A DNA stretch of 28,506 nucleotides from URNF01 sp045594105 (GCA_045594105.1 JAZNXY010000121.1:1-28506), one strand, 5' to 3'; numbered from the stretch's first letter, positions 17,423 to 24,554 are shown. The notes: generated from the sequence alone by a model not told the origin. A program made the numbers and translations.

Positions 17423-18043
17423 TTATTTCACCTGTTCCTTCATCTTTTCCGTAAGCGTGCGGATTTCATCACCCAAAAAGCTGTAGCTTGCCTTGCCTGC
17501 AATCAACCGTGCACTGATCGGCACGATCGTATCCAAAACGGTCAAGCCGTTTTCCTTCAGGGTCGTTCCTGTTTCCACAATATCCACAATAACGTCGGAC
17601 AAGCCCAAAAGGGGTGCCAGCTCAATAGAGCCGTTTAATTTAATAATGTCGATCTGACGGTTTTTCGCATTAAAATGTGCTTTGGCTATCTGCGGAAACT
17701 TGGTAGCCACACGGAGTGTGACCGCCGTATCGTCACAAAAATCCGCAGGTCCTGCCACCGCCATACGACATTTGCCGAGATTCAGGTCGGCAAGCTCATA
17801 CACCTGCGGTGCGTACTCTAACAAAATGTCCTTTCCTGCAACCCCGACATCCGCCGCACCACGTTCCACATAAATGGCGACGTCAGAGGGTTTTACCCAG
17901 AAATAGCGCACGCCCACTTCGGGGTTTTCAAACACAAGGCGACGGTTTTGCTCCTTGATGGAAGGGCAACCGTACCCCGCCGCCTCGAACATGGCATACA
18001 CCTTTTCACCGAGACGACCCTTGGGCAAAGCAATATTAAGCAT
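17423..18043 (-). CDS. hisG: ATP phosphoribosyltransferase, short form catalytic subunit
   Basis: Catalyses the first, committed step of histidine synthesis, joining ATP and PRPP. At 206 residues it is the short form (HisG_S) without the C-terminal ACT-like regulatory domain, so it needs HisZ for activity and for feedback inhibition by histidine. The N-terminus MLNIALPKGRLGEKV and the PRPP-binding region DIVETGTTLKENGL are typical. It overlaps hisZ by 8 nt, in keeping with equimolar synthesis of the hetero-octamer. Confidence 0.96.
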   Translation of the reverse strand: MLNIALPKGRLGEKVYAMFEAAGYGCPSIKEQNRRLVFENPEVGVRYFWVKPSDVAIYVERGAADVGVAGKDILLEYAPQVYELADLNLGKCRMAVAGPADFCDDTAVTLRVATKFPQIAKAHFNAKNRQIDIIKLNGSIELAPLLGLSDVIVDIVETGTTLKENGLTVLDTIVPISARLIAGKASYSFLGDEIRTLTEKMKEQVK

Positions 18044-19103
18044 TGGGGTTCGCCTCCTTTGCGTCCATCACAATACGGGCACGTACCGTGCCGTCCGCCT
18101 GTTTTACCACGCACACACGGTTGCCTGCTTCACGCAGCTTTTCCGCTACGGCACAGGCGGTAACTGCGTCGCTGTCCCCATAGGTGAGTAAAATATCGGT
18201 GTCAAACTCTTTTTTCTCGTTATCCAACCGTTCCAAGCGGTCTAGATATACCGCAAAGCCCACGGCACTGCTTTTTTTGCCAAGCTTTGCCATAAGGCCG
18301 TCATATCTGCCGCCACTTAAAACGGGGGACGGCACACCTTCCACGTAACCGCAGAATACAGCGCCGTTATAATACTCTTGATCCGCAAGCAGTGAGAAAT
18401 CAAACCGCACACGGTCAGCAAGGTTACAAGCCGAGAGAAAGGCATTGATGCTTTCCAGCTCTACGGTATCACAGCCAAGCTTTTTCAAGGTGGGCAGCAC
18501 CGTCTCCAACGTGCCGTGCAGTGCCATCAGTGTACAAAGGGTGTCGGCATCGGCATTTTCCTCCGCACACACCGCACGCACTCCTGTATCACTCTTACTC
18601 TCAATCGCACGGTACAACGCTTTTTCCGCTTTTTCGGAGAGGGACAACGCTTTTACGGCACTTTCCAAAAGACCCATATCCGCAATATTTACCACAAACG
18701 GTCTGCCGACCGCCGCCATACTTTTGACAGCGAGCAGTACCGTCTCCCCGACGGTATACTTGTCCACAGCCCCGATACATTCCAAACCGGTCTGTGCAAT
18801 CTCACGAAACTCACCGTCTGCATCCGCACGGTATACGTTTTCGTTATAGTACACACGGGAAACACAAGCGCCGTCCTCGTGATGCCGTGCAATAGACAGG
18901 GTGACGTCGGGCTTTAATGCCATCAGCCGTCCACTGCGGTCGGTGAAGGTAATGACGTTACCACTCACCAGAAACTGCTTGTTTTCCGCATAAAAATCGT
19001 ATTCCTCAAACTTATTCATTTTATAACGGCGGTAGCCGTACTGCTCATACAGCTCACGCAGTGCAAAAATGATTTTTTCTTCTTTTTTCAGGTATTTCTG
19101 CAT
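18036..19103 (-). CDS. hisZ: ATP phosphoribosyltransferase regulatory subunit
   Basis: HisZ is a catalytically dead histidyl-tRNA-synthetase-like protein that binds histidine and activates short-form HisG. The fold signs are a class II motif 1/2 region with DVTLSIARHHE and EIAQTGLECIG, and a late glycine-rich segment VLSGGRYDGLMAKLG. The frame allows a GTG at 19112, but GGAG sits 8 nt before the ATG at 19101-19103, so that start is used (355 residues, MQKYLKKEEK). The C-terminal part (about residues 290-355) looks like a shortened anticodon-binding-like domain. Confidence 0.93.
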   Translation of the reverse strand: MQKYLKKEEKIIFALRELYEQYGYRRYKMNKFEEYDFYAENKQFLVSGNVITFTDRSGRLMALKPDVTLSIARHHEDGACVSRVYYNENVYRADADGEFREIAQTGLECIGAVDKYTVGETVLLAVKSMAAVGRPFVVNIADMGLLESAVKALSLSEKAEKALYRAIESKSDTGVRAVCAEENADADTLCTLMALHGTLETVLPTLKKLGCDTVELESINAFLSACNLADRVRFDFSLLADQEYYNGAVFCGYVEGVPSPVLSGGRYDGLMAKLGKKSSAVGFAVYLDRLERLDNEKKEFDTDILLTYGDSDAVTACAVAEKLREAGNRVCVVKQADGTVRARIVMDAKEANPNA

Positions 19104-19108
19104 ATTGT

Positions 19109-19381
19109 TCACTCCAAAACCGATTTATAGCCGCCCGCACCGTACACGACACAACGGTTTACACGGCTGATGGTCGCTGTGGATGCCCCTGTTTTTTCGG
19201 CAACCGTATTGTAATTCGCTTTTTCCAACAACAGCTTCGCCACCGCCAACCGCTGTGCCGCATCGGTAATCTCTTTAGCGGTCAATAAATCCTCTAAAAA
19301 CAAGCGGCACTGCTCAGCATTTTCCAGCTTTAGTATCGCCTCTACCAATATAGCCGTTTCGGGTCTGTCGAACACGCCCAT
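19109..19381 (-). CDS. TrpR-like (YerC/YecD family) regulator, probable histidine repressor
   Basis: A 90-residue all-helical protein of the TrpR/YerC-YecD superfamily. The helix-turn-helix is at about residues 52-75 (LEKANYNTVAEKTGASTATISRVNR), preceded by helices with RLFLEDLLTAKEITDAAQRL. TrpR-type proteins bind palindromic operators as dimers with an amino acid as co-repressor. It is the first gene of the complete histidine operon, and a near-palindrome covers its own transcription start, so an autoregulated, histidine-responsive repressor is the natural reading; comparative genomics has, as I recall, proposed such a HisR role for this family in Firmicutes. GGGAGG lies 7 nt before the ATG. 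Function here is inferred, not shown. Confidence 0.88.
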   Translation of the reverse strand: MGVFDRPETAILVEAILKLENAEQCRLFLEDLLTAKEITDAAQRLAVAKLLLEKANYNTVAEKTGASTATISRVNRCVVYGAGGYKSVLE

Positions 19382-19388
19382 GCTGTGT

Positions 19389-19394
19389 CCTCCC
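19389..19394 (-). promoter_or_regulatory. Ribosome binding site of the his-operon regulator gene
   Basis: GGGAGG on the minus strand, 7 nt before the ATG. The leader between the predicted transcription start (about 19422) and this codon is only some 40 nt, too short for a His T-box or leader peptide attenuator. Confidence 0.75.
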
Positions 19395-19403
19395 TTTCTT
19401 TGT

Positions 19404-19423
19404 CACTTTAGCGCACTAATGTG
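19404..19423 (-). promoter_or_regulatory. Near-palindromic operator candidate of the histidine operon
   Basis: CACTTTAGCGCACTAATGTG on the plus strand is symmetrical at 16 of 20 positions (CAC-TTAG-GC-CTAA-GTG), and the next base pair on each side also matches. It lies just downstream of the -10 box, over the predicted +1 to +19, where a bound dimer would block transcription start. The size and symmetry suit a TrpR-like dimer. Confidence 0.7.
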
Positions 19424-19428
19424 ATAGC

Positions 19429-19457
19429 AGTATACAGCGATATCTGTCCGCTGTCAA
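19429..19457 (-). promoter_or_regulatory. Sigma-A promoter of the histidine operon
   Basis: A perfect TTGACA (19452-19457) and TATACT (19429-19434) with a 17 bp spacer on the minus strand. Such a strong promoter implies control by repression. Confidence 0.88.
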
Positions 19458-19482
19458 TGGTTTTTGCAAAAAAAACCGTATT

Positions 19483-20262
19483 TTACAGGGCTTTTTCGAT
19501 TTTGAACAAGGTACACACGTTTCGGGCGGTGATGCTCAAAACCTCTTGTACCGTCATATTGCGTACCTCGGCGATTTTTTCTGCCGCCAGCGGTATCAGT
19601 GATGAGTCACACCGCTTACCCCGAAAGGGTACGGGTGCCATATACGGTGCGTCGGTTTCCAGAAGCAGACGCTCTATCGGCACCGCTGCCGCCACCTCAA
19701 CGGGTACTCTCGCATTCTTAAAGGTCACCACGCCGCCAAGACCGATATACATACCCAGCGATACGATTTCCTTCATGGTTTCCACACTGCCCGAAAAGCA
19801 GTGTACCACACCGCTCGGACGATACCTTTGCAACAGCCGCACCGTGTCTGCGTGTGCTTCACGGTCGTGTACAATCACCGGAAGGTCATATTTTTTTGCT
19901 ATCTGCAGCTGTGCCTCGAATACCTCCAGCTGCTTGTCCCGCGGGCAAGCGTCTTCCCAATAGTAGTCAAGGCCTATTTCGCCCACCGCCACGGTTTTGG
20001 GGGCGGCAAGGTAGGGGGAGAGCTGTTCTTCCAACGTGGCAATATCCACGTTGGCGGCATTTTCGGGATGTACCCCCGCCGCCATATACATAAAAGGGTA
20101 CTGTTCACACAGTTTCACACTGCGTGCGGCAGAATCCAACGTATCCGCACAGTTTATCACACCGCACACGCCTTTTTGAGGCAGGGAAGAAAGCAATTCC
20201 TCTCTGTCTTCATCAAAGGCACCGCTGTCATAGTGTGCATGAGAATCAAAAATTGTCAGCAT
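19483..20262 (-). CDS. TatD family metal-dependent DNase
   Basis: A 259-residue TIM-barrel amidohydrolase-type protein. The metal ligands are seen in FDSHAHYD (His8, His10), the central GEIGLDYYW, VIVHDREAHADT, VVHCFSG and the late LLLETDAPY. TatD proteins have 3'-5' exonuclease activity and are linked to DNA quality control; the close paralogue group (YcfH/YabD) cannot be separated by eye. The frame is open further to a TTG at 20277, but the ATG at 20260-20262 has GGTGG at about 8 nt and gives the standard N-terminus. The HPr terminator ends about 5 nt before this ribosome site, so the source of its transcript is unclear. Just 25 bp beyond its stop codon the his promoter begins. Confidence 0.93.
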   Translation of the reverse strand: MLTIFDSHAHYDSGAFDEDREELLSSLPQKGVCGVINCADTLDSAARSVKLCEQYPFMYMAAGVHPENAANVDIATLEEQLSPYLAAPKTVAVGEIGLDYYWEDACPRDKQLEVFEAQLQIAKKYDLPVIVHDREAHADTVRLLQRYRPSGVVHCFSGSVETMKEIVSLGMYIGLGGVVTFKNARVPVEVAAAVPIERLLLETDAPYMAPVPFRGKRCDSSLIPLAAEKIAEVRNMTVQEVLSITARNVCTLFKIEKAL

Positions 20263-20280
20263 TCTTTTCACCACCAAAAT

Positions 20281-20311
20281 AAAAAAAGACGCAACCGTAC
20301 GGTTGCGTCTT
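20281..20311 (-). terminator. Intrinsic terminator after the HPr gene
   Basis: A 26 bp perfect palindrome (20286-20311, centre GTAC) followed in the minus direction by a T-run (20281-20287). It ends a few bases before the tatD-type gene's ribosome site. Confidence 0.9.
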
Positions 20312-20321
20312 AACCTTTGTC

Positions 20322-20585
20322 TTACTCAGAAAAACCGGACTCTACCAGTTCTACCAGACCGGCAACCGCTTCTTCTTCGTCAACACCGTCAGCGATCACA
20401 CGGATAGCGGTGCCGCCCACGATACCCAGGGACAATACACCCAAAAGACTCTTCGCATTTACGCGGCGGTCTTCTTTTTCCACCCAGATAGAGGATTTAT
20501 ATGCATTCGCTTTCTGAATGAAGAAGGTTGCGGGACGCGCATGCAAGCCAACCTGATTTTGTACCATTACGTCTTTAACACACAT
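20322..20585 (-). CDS. ptsH: HPr family phosphocarrier protein
   Basis: HPr passes phosphate from enzyme I to sugar-specific EIIA proteins of the phosphotransferase system; in Firmicutes it is also phosphorylated on Ser46 by HPr kinase, which links it to CcpA-mediated catabolite control. With the ATG at 20583-20585 the protein is 87 residues, and His15 (VGLHARPA) and Ser46 (NAKSLLGVLSL) fall exactly at the canonical numbers, which fixes the start; AAGGAG is 10 nt upstream. Both sites present argues for HPr rather than Crh, which lacks His15. No ptsI is adjacent; the gene is monocistronic with its own promoter and terminator. Confidence 0.93.
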   Translation of the reverse strand: MCVKDVMVQNQVGLHARPATFFIQKANAYKSSIWVEKEDRRVNAKSLLGVLSLGIVGGTAIRVIADGVDEEEAVAGLVELVESGFSE

Positions 20586-20641
20586 AATCAAAACGCTCCT
20601 TACAAAGCAAAGTTCTTTTTCGGTATAAAAATACTGTCTCT

Positions 20642-20669
20642 ATTATATCACAAAAATATGCATCGTCAA
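20642..20669 (-). promoter_or_regulatory. Sigma-A promoter of the HPr gene
   Basis: TTGACG (20664-20669) and a perfect TATAAT (20642-20647) with a TG dinucleotide one base before it, spacer 16 bp, on the minus strand. Confidence 0.85.
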
Positions 20670-20729
20670 TGGATTTTGCTCGTCAAAATGCAAAAATTGG
20701 CGATTTTCGGTTTTGTGACCTATTTTTAC

Positions 20730-20775
20730 GGTGAAAATATTTTGTCTTTCGTGAAAATTGCCAAAATATTTCACC
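20730..20775. repeat. AT-rich inverted repeat upstream of the HPr promoter
   Basis: GGTGAAAATATTTTG (20730-20744) and CAAAATATTTCACC (20762-20775) are inverted copies differing by one extra A/T. No T-run follows on either strand, so it is not a normal terminator for trmD. The stretch 20586-20814 otherwise holds only the HPr promoter and a 14 bp palindrome next to the trmD stop. Confidence 0.55.
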
Positions 20776-20814
20776 CTAATTGTGCAGAATGACCGCTTTT
20801 TAGCACACGTGCTA

Positions 20815-21558
20815 CTATATGTTGTGGATGTCGATGCCGTTTTCCGCTAAAAAAGTGATGTCTTTTTCGGAAAGCTTTGCATCCTTTAACATCTCGGGAC
20901 GTTTGGCGGCGGTACGCAGCAGCGACTGCTCTCTACGCCAGCGGCGGATATTTTCGTGATGCCCCGAGGTTAAAATCTCGGGGATTTCCCGACCTTCCCA
21001 GTTGGCAGGACGGGTATACTGGGGATATTCCAGAAGCCCGTTATAATGGCTTTCCTCTTCGTAGCATTCTTCTCCTGCCAGCACACCCGGTACCATGCGT
21101 GCCACGCAGTCCACCAAGGTAAGTGCAGGCAGCTCACCGCCTGTCAGCACATAGTCACCGATAGAGATCTCCTCATCCACAATGGCTTCCAGCACCCGCT
21201 CGTCAACCCCTTCGTAATGCCCGCACAGCACGCAAACGGCATCCATTTCGGACAGCTCCTTGGCACGCTGTTGGGTTAAGGTTTTACCCTGCGGAGACAT
21301 ATAAATGAGGTGGGGGCGGCAGCCCGCTTGCTCACATACCGCTTTGAAGCAATCGGCAATCGGCTGTGCATACATCACAAGACCCTTGCCGCCACCGTAC
21401 GGATAATCGTCTACCTGCATCTGTTTGTTGAGGGTGTATTCACGTATCTGATGACAATGCACCTCGATAGCACCCTTTTTCTGTGCTCTGCCGATGATGC
21501 TTTCATTCATTACCGCTTCACACATCTGCGGAAACAGGGTCATAATATCAAATCTCAT
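20815..21558 (-). CDS. trmD: tRNA (guanine-37-N1)-methyltransferase
   Basis: SPOUT-class enzyme that methylates G37 next to the anticodon using S-adenosylmethionine, preventing +1 frameshifts. The 247-residue dimeric protein shows MRFDIMTLFPQM at the start, the DDYPYGGGKGLVM block, YMSPQGKTLTQ, CGHYEGVDERV and the trefoil-knot SIGDYVLTGGELPAL that forms the SAM pocket. It overlaps rimM by 11 nt, the usual gene pair. The gene rplS, which often follows trmD, is not here; the next gene is HPr with its own promoter. Confidence 0.97.
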   Translation of the reverse strand: MRFDIMTLFPQMCEAVMNESIIGRAQKKGAIEVHCHQIREYTLNKQMQVDDYPYGGGKGLVMYAQPIADCFKAVCEQAGCRPHLIYMSPQGKTLTQQRAKELSEMDAVCVLCGHYEGVDERVLEAIVDEEISIGDYVLTGGELPALTLVDCVARMVPGVLAGEECYEEESHYNGLLEYPQYTRPANWEGREIPEILTSGHHENIRRWRREQSLLRTAAKRPEMLKDAKLSEKDITFLAENGIDIHNI

Positions 21559-22063
21559 CGAACAGTCCCTCCATAGGACGAATCAGAATGCCTGCACCGT
21601 CGGGGTCTACCGCAACAACAATATCGGGAATGGCGGGAATTAAAACATCCTTGCCAAGCGGCGTTTTCATCGTATAAATATCCCCCGCACCGTGATTGGT
21701 CACGTCGGTGACGGTGCCGTACACTTCACCTGTGTCGGCATGCTTTACCTCTAATCCTAACAGGTCACAGATAAAGTATCTGCCTTTCGGCAATTTGAAG
21801 TCACGGCGTGCGGCATATAAAACCCGACCACGCCAGGCGGCAGCTTCTTCGGGGTTTGTCAGCCCATCCACCTTCACCAGCACGATATTTTTATGCGGAC
21901 GGCTTTTCACCTTTATTTTTTCGGTACCTGCGGCGTCTGTATACAGCGTCTTAAAGCCGCAAAACACATCGGCACTGTCGCACCATGCCTGTACACGCAG
22001 TTCCCCTGCGATACCGTGAGTGCCGACCACCTCGCCGATTTCCAAAAACTCTTTTTTCGCCAT
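21548..22063 (-). CDS. rimM: Ribosome maturation factor RimM
   Basis: Assists late assembly of the 30S head domain by binding ribosomal protein S19. The 171-residue protein has the N-terminal beta-barrel (FLEIGEVVGTHGIAGELRVQ at about residues 5-24) and the C-terminal PRC-barrel (YFICDLLGLEV and GAGDIYTM). The ATG at 22061-22063 is chosen because GGAGG is 5 nt upstream; a TTG four codons earlier lies inside that ribosome site. A terminator-like hairpin separates it from khpA and ends directly at its ribosome site. Confidence 0.95.
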   Translation of the reverse strand: MAKKEFLEIGEVVGTHGIAGELRVQAWCDSADVFCGFKTLYTDAAGTEKIKVKSRPHKNIVLVKVDGLTNPEEAAAWRGRVLYAARRDFKLPKGRYFICDLLGLEVKHADTGEVYGTVTDVTNHGAGDIYTMKTPLGKDVLIPAIPDIVVAVDPDGAGILIRPMEGLFDEI

Positions 22064-22077
22064 AGTTTCCTCCAAAG

Positions 22078-22109
22078 AAAAAAGGGCAGAGTGATCCTCT
22101 ACCCTTTTT
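22078..22109 (-). terminator. Terminator-like hairpin between khpA and rimM
   Basis: In the minus-strand RNA a 13 bp stem with one G-U pair (22097-22109 with 22079-22091, loop of 5) runs into six U residues, C, then UUU and the rimM ribosome site. It sits inside the ylxM-trmD operon and could set a lower level of rimM-trmD than of rpsP. Confidence 0.75.
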
Positions 22110-22114
22110 ACTCG

Positions 22115-22348
22115 TTAGTCGATTTCTACCGCAACTTTTGCGTCCTTGCGGGTAGCCGCAGCACGCATAACGGTACGCATTGCTTTGGCAATACGGCCCT
22201 GCTTGCCGATGACCCGACCCATATCGTCAGGCGCTACGTGCAGGTGAAACACCACAGTACCGTCCTCTGCGGGCGCATCCTCTTCCACCGTCACGGCAGA
22301 AGGATCGTCCACAAGGCCTTTCGCAATGGTCAATAAAAGCTCTTTCAT
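22115..22348 (-). CDS. khpA: KH-domain RNA-binding protein KhpA
   Basis: A 77-residue protein made of a single type II KH domain, with the RNA-binding GxxG loop in RVIGKQGRIAKAM at about residues 45-57. KhpA pairs with KhpB (Jag/EloR) in Gram-positive bacteria and affects cell division and sRNA-type regulation. The location between rpsP and rimM is the standard one (B. subtilis ylqC). AAAGGA precedes the ATG. Confidence 0.95.
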   Translation of the reverse strand: MKELLLTIAKGLVDDPSAVTVEEDAPAEDGTVVFHLHVAPDDMGRVIGKQGRIAKAMRTVMRAAATRKDAKVAVEID

Positions 22349-22370
22349 CAGCGTTTCCTTTCAGGGACAA

Positions 22371-22616
22371 TTATTTATCTACGCCGACTTTTTTCAGCAG
22401 AGCTTTTACGGTATCGGTGGGCTGAGCACCGTTAGCGATCCACTGCTGTGCTTTTTCTACGTCGATGTCGATTGCGGGCGGTTCAGCGAGCGGATCGTAG
22501 GTGCCGATCTTTTCGATGAAACGGCCGTCACGGGGATAGCGGGAATCCGCTACAACCACACGGTAGAAGGGAGCTTTTTTTGCGCCCATACGGCGCAGAC
22601 GAATTTTTACTGCCAT
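22371..22616 (-). CDS. rpsP: 30S ribosomal protein S16
   Basis: An 81-residue ribosomal protein needed for 30S assembly. The sequence from MAVKIRLRRMGAKKAPFYRV through VVADSRYPRDGRFIEKIG is unmistakable. The ATG at 22614-22616 follows GGAGG by 8 nt; five extra upstream codons in the open frame begin at a TTG that overlaps the ribosome site and are rejected. khpA follows after 22 nt. Confidence 0.98.
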   Translation of the reverse strand: MAVKIRLRRMGAKKAPFYRVVVADSRYPRDGRFIEKIGTYDPLAEPPAIDIDVEKAQQWIANGAQPTDTVKALLKKVGVDK

Positions 22617-22673
22617 AGTAAGAACCTCCAAAAATTATAAATTACACATTTCATATATTTCAAACCTTACGGC

Positions 22674-24044
22674 TTAAAAACCAAACTTGCCGCCGGGCAT
22701 CATCGGCATACCGGGGATGTTGGGGAAGCCCCTGCCCTTTTTGCCGTTGCCGGCTGCGTATTTTTTCATTTGCTTCATCATCTGACGCATCTGCTCGTAT
22801 TGCTTTAACAGGCGGTTGACCTCTTCCACCTTCATACCGCACCCTGCTGCGACACGGCGCTTGCGGGACGGGTTAAACACCTTCGGGTTGCGTCTTTCTT
22901 TAGGTGTCATACTGAGAATAATCGCTTCGGTCCGTGCAAACTGCTTGGGATCGATATCGATATCCTTCAGCTGCTTGCCCATACCGGGAATCATCCCCAG
23001 CAAGCTCTTTATGTCACCCATTTTCTGAATCTGCCGCAGCTGCTCGAGCATATCTTCCAGATCGAACTTATCCTCTTGCAATTTACGTGCAAGCTCTTCG
23101 GCTTCCTTTTCGCTGATTTGCTGTTCCGCTTTCTCAATCAGGGACATTACGTCACCCATACCGAGAATACGGGAAGCCATACGTTCGGGGTGGAATACCT
23201 CCAGATCCTCAAGCTTCTCACCGACGCCTGCGAACTTAATGGGTTTTCCGGTTACCGCACGCACCGACAGTGCCGCACCGCCACGGGTGTCACCGTCAAG
23301 CTTTGTGAGCATGACACCGGTGATACCGAGTGCCTCATCGAACGAAGCGGCAACGTTTACCGCATCCTGACCGGTCATAGCATCCACTACAAGCAGGATT
23401 TCCTGCGGTACGGTGGCTTCCTTGACCTCTTTCAGTTCGTCCATAAGGGCGGTGTCAATGTGCAAACGACCCGCAGTATCGAGTAACACGTAATCGTTAC
23501 CGTGGTCCTTTGCGTGCCGTACTGCCGCCTGTGCGATTTTCACGGGGTTTTCGGTACCTCTTTCAAAAACAGGCACCCCTGCACGTTCACCCACCGACTG
23601 CAGCTGTGCAATCGCAGCAGGACGGTAGATGTCACACGCAACAAGTAAGGGACGGTGTCCCTGCCCTTTTAACATTTTGGCGAGCTTACCCGCATGGGTG
23701 GTTTTACCCGAGCCCTGCAAGCCGCAAAGCAGGATAACACACGGCGGTTTGTTGGCATGTGCCAGCTTTGCCGCCTCGCCGCCCATCAGCGCAACCAGTT
23801 CTTCATTAACGATCTTAATGACCATCTGCGCAGGGGTCAAGCTCTCCATCACCTTTGCGCCCACGGCACGTTCGGTGACCTTATTGGTAAAATCTTTTGC
23901 AACCTTGAAGCTGACGTCTGCTTCCAGCAGTGCCAGACGGACCTCCCGCATAGCATCCTTGACGTCCGCTTCGGTCAGATGACCGCGTGCCCGCAGCTTC
24001 TTAAAAGAAGCGGCGAGTTTTTCAGACAAGCCCTCAAATGCCAT
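22674..24044 (-). CDS. ffh: Signal recognition particle protein Ffh
   Basis: GTPase that binds 4.5S/6S RNA and signal sequences of nascent membrane proteins and hands ribosomes to FtsY. The 456-residue protein has the N domain (1 to about 95), the G domain with GLQGSGKTTHAGKLA (G1), DTAGRLHID (G3) and TKLDGDTRGG (G4), and the methionine-rich M domain from about 300, ending in MPMMPGGKFGF with RNA-binding SRKRRVAAGCG before it. AGGAGG precedes the ATG. No SRP RNA gene is visible nearby. The 34 nt to ylxM and 57 nt to rpsP indicate a single operon. Confidence 0.98.
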   Translation of the reverse strand: MAFEGLSEKLAASFKKLRARGHLTEADVKDAMREVRLALLEADVSFKVAKDFTNKVTERAVGAKVMESLTPAQMVIKIVNEELVALMGGEAAKLAHANKPPCVILLCGLQGSGKTTHAGKLAKMLKGQGHRPLLVACDIYRPAAIAQLQSVGERAGVPVFERGTENPVKIAQAAVRHAKDHGNDYVLLDTAGRLHIDTALMDELKEVKEATVPQEILLVVDAMTGQDAVNVAASFDEALGITGVMLTKLDGDTRGGAALSVRAVTGKPIKFAGVGEKLEDLEVFHPERMASRILGMGDVMSLIEKAEQQISEKEAEELARKLQEDKFDLEDMLEQLRQIQKMGDIKSLLGMIPGMGKQLKDIDIDPKQFARTEAIILSMTPKERRNPKVFNPSRKRRVAAGCGMKVEEVNRLLKQYEQMRQMMKQMKKYAAGNGKKGRGFPNIPGMPMMPGGKFGF

Positions 24045-24078
24045 TTGGTTGTCCTCCTTTCAAAAGTTCACACGCCTT

Positions 24079-24444
24079 TTATGCGTCTGCCATACGCTCT
24101 GCCGCCGCCTGTATGGTTGCGGCAATGTCGTCAATCTCGGGGAGACGGCCGTTGCGGTCGTTTACCTGCCGCAGATTCTGCGCACTCGCTTCAATAACCA
24201 GCAGGTCCTCTTTCATACGGCGGAAACGTGCGGCAAGTGCCAGACGCTCCTCCATTTCCAACAATTGTGCCTCGGCACGTTTGATGGCGTCACGAACACC
24301 TTGACGCGTAATGCCTTCGTTTTCGGCAATCTCTGCCAAGGACAAGTCCTCATTATAATAGTAATCTACCATCATGCGCTGTTTTTCGGTAAGCATCTCA
24401 CCGTAAAAGTCCAGCAAAAAGGAAATTTCCATGTTTTTGGACAT
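24079..24444 (-). CDS. ylxM: YlxM family helix-turn-helix protein (SRP-associated)
   Basis: A 121-residue sigma-70 region 4-like helix-turn-helix protein. The N-terminal block ISFLLDFYGEMLTEKQRMM and the LSLAEIAENEGITRQGVRDA helix-turn-helix at about residues 34-53 match YlxM, which is encoded directly before ffh in most Firmicutes and stimulates the SRP pathway in streptococci. A long charged helix (about 54-85) follows. AGGAGG precedes the ATG, and a consensus promoter lies 50 bp upstream, so it is the first gene of the operon. Confidence 0.95.
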   Translation of the reverse strand: MSKNMEISFLLDFYGEMLTEKQRMMVDYYYNEDLSLAEIAENEGITRQGVRDAIKRAEAQLLEMEERLALAARFRRMKEDLLVIEASAQNLRQVNDRNGRLPEIDDIAATIQAAAERMADA

Positions 24445-24489
24445 AGCACTTGCCTCCTTTCTTTTGGTGTAAAGGGAATTACTTTACAG

Positions 24490-24518
24490 ATTATACACGA
24501 AAGTTGGGTTTTTGTCAA
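24490..24518 (-). promoter_or_regulatory. Consensus sigma-A promoter of the ylxM-trmD operon
   Basis: TTGACA (24513-24518) and TATAAT (24490-24495), both perfect, with a 17 bp spacer on the minus strand. Confidence 0.92.
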
Positions 24519-24520
24519 TA

Positions 24521-24554
24521 GGAGTTGGGAATTTTTTAGAAAATTCCCAACTCC
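24521..24554. repeat. Perfect 15 bp inverted repeat next to the ylxM promoter
   Basis: GGAGTTGGGAATTTT (24521-24535) and its exact complement (24540-24554) around the loop TTAG. It begins 3 bp from the -35 box of the ylxM promoter. No T-run follows directly on either strand. Confidence 0.8.

Noticed and set aside
19382..19428. His T-box or leader-peptide attenuator in front of the his operon
   Set aside because: The leader is about 40 nt and contains neither a specifier stem nor a terminator; an operator explains the layout better.
20801..20814. Palindrome next to the trmD stop as an intrinsic terminator
   Set aside because: A short 6 bp stem with a 2-base centre, and on the transcribed strand it is followed by A residues, not U.
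24521..24554. Hairpin near ylxM as a terminator
   Set aside because: No gene enters it from upstream on either strand, and no T-run directly follows the stem.
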